Positions 57,360-64,000 of a DNA stretch of 64,000 nt are shown here, in pieces. The DNA is from Lampris incognitus. Its lineage: Eukaryota > Chordata > Actinopteri > Lampriformes > Lampridae. The stretch spans positions 107,834,942 through 107,898,941 of the forward strand of contig NC_079213.1 of NCBI RefSeq assembly GCF_029633865.1, read 5' to 3'. The notes under the pieces were generated by a model that worked only from the letters and a program-made list of their open reading frames with translations, was not told where the DNA came from and did no database searches. Position numbers and translations under genes: made by a program. How positions within the stretch are numbered: the stretch's first letter is position 1; each line of letters starts with the position of its first letter.

Positions 57360-59588
57360 TTTATTGGATTACTACTCAGTTTCCCTTTGCTGACTGGGTA
57401 ACTAGTTTTAATACATTTATATAATTATTTTCAAAAAAGTCTATTGTTTCAACAAAAAAAAAACATGATAAAACTGGATTGATAAAGCCTTTTGCTGGGC
57501 ATCACATTTGAGCTTTGCCTAGTCATCTCGTCTCATCCACCTCCCATTAAAAAAAAATTTTTTTTTTAAATAATCAGTAAACAACTACATGTCCTGTCTT
57601 AACAGAGTTGCTGCACGTGCACAAATTCTTTCACAGTTTTCTTAGCAAACTATTTCCCCCACTTCAGAAGGTGTCACCAAAGGCTATGTTAAACTTTCTG
57701 AGAACACCAAACGATTATTCCAAGTATCAGGAAGTTCTAGTAACCAAGACTATTCTCATGTCATCCAGATAAGAGTGGGGTAGACATTGCAGCCACCCCC
57801 CCCCCCACCTGCACTGCAAGAGTTTTCAATTAATGCCTTCTGAAGGTGATCAAATAGCAAAAATCAGCATGTAGAAAGTAGGGCTGCAAGTAAATATTTT
57901 CATAATTGATTAATGTATCGATTATTTTTTTGATAAATCATTTAGTCTGAAAGGTCAAAATAATGATGGATGCCCATCTTAATTTTCCAGAGTTCAAAGT
58001 GTCTTAACTGTTTAGTCTGACCAACAGTCAAAAAAACCCTCAAGTATTCGTTTCATAATGATTTAAAAATCAAGACAGGCAAGCAAATCTAAGCACTTAT
58101 GAAAGTGCAACCAACAAATGTTTTGTATTTATACTGGACTCAAACCATTAATTGACTACCAAAACTAATAAATTAATGTTCTGTCGACTGACTAATCCAT
58201 TAATCGTTCCAGCACTAGTAGAAAGTAGAGTACTGAGACGTGTACTGTAGAATTAGCTCAGTGCCAATACAAGGACAGCAACACATTGTTTTGGCTCCAT
58301 TCGGTAATTATTTTACATCTCAAAAGGTGCACGATAACTGCAAGGTCAAAGCACAGGCTGTTCGCTCTGCACAAGGACACTTTCAACCAAGGTCGGAAGT
58401 GTGGTTAAAGAACAGCACGTTCCTGTTCCATTGTCCCCCGTGTCACAATATTAAAAGTATTCAAAAAGATAAGTCACATTCATCCAGCAGTACTTCGTAT
58501 GCGAAGTAATATTTTACCCAACAATGGCTTGTGTTAGTCTGCATATCCTCAACATACTTTTAAGCACTGTTCCCTTTCTAAATGGGGACAGCATGAACTG
58601 AAAAATTACACAGCTCTTTTTATACCATCCCTCTGGTCTATCTTCATGTAGTGATGGCCTCATGGAGCCAAAGTGTTACTGTCAAGACACTTACGCAGCT
58701 CCATTTATGTTCTTCTCAAGGAAATGATGGAAGACTTGATTGCATAAGCCTACGCTCATAATGCAGATCTTTGCAAATAACGTCAAGCTACAAAGCATAG
58801 GGCTACAGGAAAAAGCGTTGGGAGCTTGTAGGGCTCCTTGGTGCGGTTCACCAAGAAAAAGAAAAAAAAAGTTCTTAAAAAGTGCAGGCTACAGGATGGG
58901 TTATGCCATACGACTTTTCCCCGAAACCTTTACCAGGAAGTGGCAGAGGTTAACAAGCTGGGTGTTATACAACTCCTTGTACCATGCCATTAGCCCTTAT
59001 TAGGGTTTTGACATAAATAATAAAAATCCAACATCACTAATAAAATACAGGAGTGTAATGTGTCCGTTTTAAATGGCAGTAAAGAACACAAATGTCTTTC
59101 ACACATCACAGTTAATTCAGCAGGATGTGATTTTTCTGGGTTTCTTCCGTTTCTTTCAAGTTTTCAAGACATTACTCATGGTAGATCAGCTTTCGTCTAT
59201 TCTTTCACATCCATGGGTTCAGATGAGTTAAACAGGTTAAGTGCTGATCACCTTGGAGAACGGGACGGATGTGAAGTGATACGTTAACGCATAGACCGAA
59301 AACTGATTTAGTCACCGAGTTCGATTTAGGCTTTTTGCATGAACCATGAGTTTATCGAGAATGTGAGAGCATATTGGACTATTAGTCGTTTCAATCACAT
59401 CTAAATAGCCAATTGGATCACTTGCTTAACAGCTTAGCAACTGCAAATGTCTAAGCCAATGATATTTAGGCAGGAGGAAAACCATCTCTGCAACCTACAA
59501 ATAACATGCCTCTGTGCTACAGCATGCAGGCATCTAGTTTTTACATTAATCATTAAGGGTTATAGATCAACACTTGTGGTGAGTGAGC
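57360..59588 (-). other. UHMK1: Proximal UHMK1 3' UTR (inferred)
   Basis: Starts after the UHMK1 stop at 59589-59591 and runs leftward. The first AATAAA on the minus strand is at 57360-57365, giving a ~2.2-kb 3' UTR, though later sites could extend it; mammalian UHMK1 transcripts also have very long 3' UTRs. A hAT-like MITE at 57879-58217 lies inside it. The boundary is inference. Confidence 0.45.
57879..58217. mobile_element. hAT-like MITE of the 'gggctgcaa' type
   Basis: 339 bp with ends tagggctgcaagtaa and, inverted, tagtgctggaacgatt. The interior has cgattaat-type motifs characteristic of this abundant fish MITE family. Flanked by an exact 8-bp duplication gtagaaag (57871-57878 and 58218-58225). 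Confidence 0.8.
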
Positions 59589-59735
59589 TCACTGCACAGT
59601 TTGGTACAAGTAACCTCTTTTGTAAGCACTGAGGGGGTAGAAGGTGGCCACAACAAACTTCCCATCAAAGGTACGGCCTGTCAGCAGCCTCTGAGCCTCT
59701 TTGGAGTCACTGGAGTTGGCATACTCCACAAAGAC
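59589..59735 (-). CDS. UHMK1: UHMK1 terminal coding exon
   Basis: Acceptor ccccaccag on the minus strand, phase 0. Encodes VFVEYANSSDSKEAQRLLTG then RTFDGKFVVATFYPLSAYKR and GYLYQTVQ to the stop at 59591-59589. It carries the second half of the UHM (RNP-like VFVEYA strand, Arg-X-Phe loop, last strand). The protein ends within a residue or two of the mammalian end. Confidence 0.95.
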   Translation of the reverse strand, partial: VFVEYANSSDSKEAQRLLTGRTFDGKFVVATFYPLSAYKRGYLYQTVQ

Positions 59736-61688
59736 CTGGTGGGGAGACAAATAGCATGGACATTCACAACACAATGATCAAGCACAGAAAAAGGAGTGCC
59801 GATATATGCATACCAATAACCCGCTTACAGTAATTGGGCAATCAGTAATTGAGTAACAAGTAATCAGTTAAAGGCAACGTGTCCATTACAGAGTTAAATG
59901 TAGTTCAAAATAACAGGATTTCTCTGATACTCAAGGTCATCATCAATTAGTTTAATAATGTGCAAAGAACATCCACCTTACTGCATCCGATGACTTTAAA
60001 TGTGCAGTTGCAAAAAACCCCAAAAGAAATCAGACTAAGATGTTTACAAGCGTCGATTTAAAAAAAAAAAAAAATCTAGGCCCCTTAACTCTGATTTTGA
60101 CCTGAGCCAAATACATAATCAGGTAAAGGTGTTTGTGACAGTTTTATAAAGTCATAGGTTTATGGGTTTCTGAGTGTGTGTAGTGCAACATTAGAGTCCA
60201 ACCTGTCCTTTTCCTGGGTTTTCCTTTGGGATGAGTAGAGAAACCACAGAGCCATACTTCTGGCACTCCTCTTTCATGTCCTCCAGGATGTCTGGAAGAA
60301 GAAAAAAAAAAGTGCTAGTTATTAAAAAAAAAAAAAATCACAAATAATGCTAGTGATTGACTAATCATAAGTCGCTATGAAGGCTTTCATCCTCATAAGT
60401 TTATCTATTCCTTCTCGAATCCCATTTATTTCATTTCAGGGTTCTTGGGGAGCTGAAGCTTATTCCCAGCAAACACTAGGGTTAAGGCAGGAAAACATCC
60501 TGCCCAGGGTAAAGGCATAAGTCCAACACACACACACACACACACACACGCTGTATTGCTTAGGTGGCTCTACCCTCATACTCCTCTTCATTATGCAGGT
60601 GGCTATCATCAATCAAGTTGAGAAGGCGCAGGACAGGAGATGGTAGCAGAACTAAGTCCTCAATATGAGGAGCTGTCAAAAGCAAGCACACAATACGTTT
60701 CTTCATGTTAAATGGGGTAATTGTAAATAGTACTACTTGAGCTATTGTTAATGAAAAGTGAACTTGCTGGTGGAACCATTGTAAATGTGAAGTTTCCTAC
60801 AGGTAACCCCTTGACACAGCCAACATTACATATAATGGGAACTGACAAGTCCAGATTTTTATTTCCCCATTCTCATGCCATTATAGGGAGCTTTAAGGAT
60901 AAGAAACATTGCTTCATAAGAGAACAGTGTGTTATACAATGATTAGAGATGTGATCTACATCTTAAATATTCATACATTCAATAAATCATCTTACAACCC
61001 CCTGAAATCATCTTGTGATTTCCCAGATGGAGAAGCACCAGCCTATGATACATTACCTCATTTGTATCTGGAAACACTTGACCGTACTTAATGCCTCCAT
61101 CTGATCTGCATTTGTTAAAAACTGTCAAGAGCAAGTAGAATAACAGGGAGCATGGCTAATTATCAATAAATTTTATTAATCTCATTATCCTGCAATTCTT
61201 ATCCCTTCCCAAATGAAGTGAGTGAGTGATTGAGAGAGCATAGTCACAGTATATTCACATACCAAAGGGAATGCTAAAGAATGGGCTCAGCAGGGCAGTT
61301 TCAGCTGAACATCTGTGCTTGGGCTTGTTGTGAAGCATGCTACAAAAGGAAAAAAAAACAAACTCCAAATCTATAATTGTAGACTTTGATAAAAATAAAT
61401 TTCTCAGCTTACCAAAATAAATATCATACAGTGCACAAACTAGCGCGCTAAATAAACTTGAAATATTGATGAATAATCTCATTGAGGCTGGATCTTGGAC
61501 AATTCTGAGGAACAAATTTCAATCATAAATATAAGCGACTACAATACAAGGATGGGAGTTTTGAGCCCCGCTGCATTAGGAGTGAGACATTACCTTTTGA
61601 TAAGGTCTCTGAGATGATAGACAGGGATGGCAGGGCAGACTAGGCTGTTGCTGGCAAATATGTGGTCAACTATAGCGACGCTGTTATC
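59589..61688 (-). CDS. UHMK1: UHMK1 (KIST) serine/threonine kinase, C-terminal part (whole span in window)
   Basis: Five exons on the minus strand join in phase to give about 150 residues: end of the kinase domain (DNSVAIVDHIFASN, IPVYHLRDLIKSMLHNKP, SPFFSIPF), a linker (HIEDLVLLPSPVLRLLNLID) and the complete U2AF-homology motif (EEYEDILEDMKEECQKYG, VVSLLIPKENPGKGQ, VFVEYANSSDSKEAQRLLTG, RTFDGKFVVATFYPLSAYK). The GRTF triplet is the Arg-X-Phe loop used by UHM domains to bind tryptophan ligands such as in SF1. The family is a nuclear kinase acting on splicing factor SF1, stathmin and p27; that role is known from mammals. The N-terminal kinase exons lie beyond 64000. All junctions fit GT-AG and no lesion is seen. 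Confidence 0.95.
60203..60291 (-). CDS. UHMK1: UHMK1 exon, first half of the UHM
   Basis: 89 bases between acceptor cttcttccag and donor gttgga on the minus strand. The split Asp joins the previous exon. Encodes ILEDMKEECQKYGSVVSLLI then PKENPGKGQ, i.e. helix A and strand 2 of the RRM-like fold. Confidence 0.93.
60527..60549. repeat. (CA)n microsatellite
   Basis: Short AC array in a UHMK1 intron, about 25 bases from the exon at 60574. Confidence 0.9.
60574..60672 (-). CDS. UHMK1: UHMK1 exon, linker and start of the UHM
   Basis: 99 bases, acceptor cttttgacag and donor gtagag on the minus strand. Encodes PHIEDLVLLPSPVLRLLNLI then DDSHLHNEEEYE, the bridge from the kinase C-lobe to the UHM. Confidence 0.93.
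61263..61339 (-). CDS. UHMK1: UHMK1 exon, end of kinase domain
   Basis: 77 bases, acceptor ccttttgtag and donor gtatgt on the minus strand. Encodes MLHNKPKHRCSAETALLSPF then FSIPF, equivalent to the last helices of the kinase C-lobe (the MLxxxPxxRxxAExALxSPFF pattern). Confidence 0.93.
61594..61688 (-). CDS. UHMK1: UHMK1 exon, kinase C-lobe
   Basis: 95 bases, acceptor actcctttag and donor gtaatg on the minus strand. Encodes DNSVAIVDHIFASNSLVCPA then IPVYHLRDLIK plus AG, completed to Ser by the next exon. No further UHMK1 exon is visible between here and 64000. Confidence 0.92.
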
Positions 61689-62144
61689 CTAAAGGAGTGG
61701 AACACATTTCACGATATGCTTTTTATTATGTTGTTGCAAAATAGATTACATGCTGGTAACAATTCAGATTGAAAATCAATTTACAATGAATGAATCACTG
61801 TACCATACGTCAGAGTAATCTTCCAGTGGTTACTGGAAATATGGCTTCAATGTTATGCTAATCCCACAGTTGCTCCTAAGAATTGAAGCAAAAGTTTGAC
61901 TAGAAATAAAAACACTCCTTCCTAGAAGAATTAATTATGAAAATATCTACACAGGGAATGGGACTCCCCCTTAGGAGACACTGTTACATCGCTACTTCAC
62001 ATTGCTGATGTGGTTTCATAAGTTACACATTGCCAAGCATTCCCAATACAGCCCTCCTGCCCCATAATCAATCCACGTGTCGGTGTCAACAGCATCTGCT
62101 GGGAACTATTCTGGACACCTCTGGAGCGCTGCTGAATACTGGTA
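61689..62144. other. UHMK1: UHMK1 intron, nothing recognised
   Basis: Unique AT-rich intronic sequence. Confidence 0.5.
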
Positions 62145-62221
62145 GATGTATCAGAATCAGAAACACTGGCATTTCATGCACATGAAGTGAAATTAACATT
62201 GTTTCCCCCAGCCCACAGTAG

Positions 62222-62967
62222 CATGGCCGGATCAACCCTCCAGGGGGCCCTGGGGCATGTGTGTCCATTGCCCCCCGTCAGATAGGCTATGCAATCAATA
62301 CTAAACATTGTTAAATGTAAAACTAATGCAAATACCCAACATGGTAGTCGACGCTATGCCAATCTGCAACTCACAGGATTGCAAACATATTGTGAAGCCT
62401 TCTTCCACTTACAACGGCTTACCAACAGGAAATAAATGTTTCAGAGCAAATAATTTAGTGAAATATGGGCATTAATTTAGTAAATCTATCCATTTAATTA
62501 CTTTTCAGTATGAGCATTCTAGCTAGCACATTTGTTTAACTATACACAATGAAACAATGCATTTGATCACAAGCATCGAGTTTGCGCTATGTTTGACTTC
62601 GTTGCACTCTCAACGCTACAGCTTGGGGCCCCTGCATCAGTACAGACTGTAGCTTGGGGCCCCCGCATCAATAGAAACTGTAGCTTGGGGCCCCCGCATC
62701 AATAGAAACTGTAGCTTGGGGCCCCCCGCATCAATTGAGACTTTGTAGCTTGGGGCCCTGCATCAGTAGAGACTGTAGCTTGGGGCCCTGCATCAGTAGA
62801 GACTGTAGCTTGGGGCCCCTGCATCGCAACACAGGGATGGAACAAACATCCCTTTTAGGTTATGACTGAGGATCCCTACAATACACGAACACAATACCCC
62901 TGACCTTTTGGGGCCCTTCGTGGTCCGGGGCCCCCGCCTGGCATGCCCGGTCCGTAATCCAGCCTTG
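62222..62967. mobile_element. 746-bp hAT-like element with internal tandem repeats
   Basis: Ends CATGGCCGGATCAACCC and, inverted, CAAGGCTGGATTACGG. Flanked by an exact 8-bp duplication cacagtag (62214-62221 and 62968-62975) that lies within the family C repeat, proving insertion into it. There is no transposase frame. The ends resemble those of 12707-12973. Confidence 0.8.
62621..62826. repeat. Minisatellite, ~30-bp unit, about 7 copies
   Basis: Unit begins gcttggggcccctgcatcag and ends with agactgta. Units vary by length of the C run and by a few substitutions; the last is partial. Internal to the hAT-like element. Confidence 0.9.
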
Positions 62968-63560
62968 CACAGTAGTGCAACACAAAGAAAAAAACATTTC
63001 CAAAAACTACAAGAACACATATCAAAACGAACACATATCTAAACTAAAAAAACTGTCCAAGGAGAAGAAATGCCAGCCAGGATGATTGTCGGAACTGCTG
63101 GTCTGCATGGGCTAGCAGTTAGCTTAAACTGCCCCGCTTCTGTGTTCTGTAAGACTGCCCTCGGCGTTTCCTCTTCGGGCACAGCTCCGGTCCGGGCCAT
63201 GGTCTTTGGGCCCACAGGACGCAGCAGACCAGGCTCCCTCTGTCGATCCAATGCCAGCTCTCCCAGCCAGACACTTTCGACACACCACATGACGAAACTA
63301 AAAATACAGTCAAGGCGAGGTGAGGCTGCTGCCAGACCACCCTCGGTGTTATCGGAATTGCTGGTCTGCATGGGCTAGCAGTTAGCTTAGCCTGCCCCGC
63401 GTCCTGTCAGACAGCCCTTGGTGTTACCTCTTCGGGCACAGCTCCAGGCAGGGCCGTGGTCCCTGGGCCCACAGGACGCACCGACCAAGCTCTCCCAGCC
63501 ATCAAACGAAGACAAACTTGGACGGAGATGTGGACAAAGACACTGCATGGATGGTACTGG

Positions 63561-64000
63561 GTGAGGCCGCCGCAAACATGAATTTGCACCACCATCTTCC
63601 CACACTGGGATTATCTGTTTTGATGATATGTCACTTCTATTCATAAAAGTAGGACTAAAAGTCCATTGCTGATCATTTTTCAGCAGTTTTATCATTATGG
63701 GCCCTTACCTTGAATCAATGCAGTATGTTTTAAAATTAATAAAAGCACATTTCATAATGTGAGGATTCTCTATAAACACATCTCATAAGAAAACTGGCTA
63801 TGCCGATTTGTGATGTGTGAAGAACATGCTGAATTTTCCTTCCTATAATCCAGCACTGTTTGCCTTATACACACAAAAAGCATTGATATAGCTGTTGTTC
63901 TGATGTGCAACCCCATTTTTAATTTCAACTGCAACCTCAAAAATCCCTGTGCAGGCACACTGATGCCATAGAGAGACTAAAGGCCCCAAAATCTCTGATG
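63561..64000. other. UHMK1: UHMK1 intron, right edge of window
   Basis: Unique sequence; no exon or repeat recognised up to the window end. Confidence 0.45.

Larger units (their letters stand above)
62145..63560 (-). repeat. Dispersed repeat family C, long copy, interrupted by a hAT-like element
   Basis: Begins tatcagaatcagaaacactg and resumes after the insertion with tagtgcaacacaaag, then ctgtccaaggagaagaaatg. It contains two direct copies of a ~110-bp block (about 63090-63200 and 63360-63475) each with ctgcatgggctagcagttag and cctcttcgggcacagctcc. Same family as 966-1235. Located in a UHMK1 intron. Confidence 0.6.

Noticed and set aside
62793..63695. Several ~100-codon minus-strand frames
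   Set aside because: They translate the tandem repeat, the hAT-like element and the family C repeat; no protein family.

Overview
The window is vertebrate, almost certainly teleost (ray-finned fish) nuclear DNA. Genes are sparse and split into exons with canonical GT-AG junctions. The space between them is filled with dinucleotide microsatellites, tRNA-like SINEs, LINE tails (RTE-, L2- and craTA-like), Penelope, gypsy and BEL remnants, and small hAT-like MITEs. No bacterial-style operon, CRISPR array or rRNA is present.

Two protein-coding genes are recognised with confidence. (1) A fish homologue of human C1orf226 lies on the + strand in three exons (17055-17251, 19746-19870, 25842-26457). 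Its first exon has a usable splice acceptor and in-frame codons before the start ATG, which fits the known NOS1AP/C1orf226 neighbourhood and read-through. (2) UHMK1 (KIST kinase) lies on the - strand; its last five exons (61688-61594, 61339-61263, 60672-60574, 60291-60203, 59735-59589) encode the end of the kinase domain and the whole C-terminal U2AF-homology motif. The catalytic exons lie beyond the right edge. The two genes converge, as expected for the NOS1AP - C1orf226 - UHMK1 block of human 1q23.3, so synteny supports both calls. Between them are candidate exons of genes I do not recognise: 29234-29459 plus 30291-30350, and 40332-40409 plus 42934-43136.

Layout. 1-17 kb: non-coding, with SINEs, MITEs, two CpG-rich patches and microsatellites. 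17-26.5 kb: the C1orf226 homologue; its large second intron carries a broken LINE (21.4-24.1 kb) and two head-to-head Penelope GIY-YIG fragments. 26.5-43 kb: candidate exons, SINEs, a LINE nested in a LINE, and other repeats. 43-51.2 kb: a retroelement graveyard with two related LTR-like copies, an integrase remnant interrupted by intron-like gaps, a BEL-type reverse transcriptase fragment, a gypsy RNase H fragment and a SCAN-like gag. 52.6-53.4 kb: the 5' part of a DNA transposon with a P2X7-like-domain reading frame, itself hit by a 132-bp fold-back element. 53.4-59.6 kb: AT-rich, mostly unique sequence, part of it probably the long UHMK1 3' UTR. 59.6-64 kb: UHMK1 exons and an intron holding a 746-bp hAT-like element with internal 30-bp tandem repeats.

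All homology statements rest on recognising motifs by eye; no database search was run. Exon ends come from splice consensus and reading phase.
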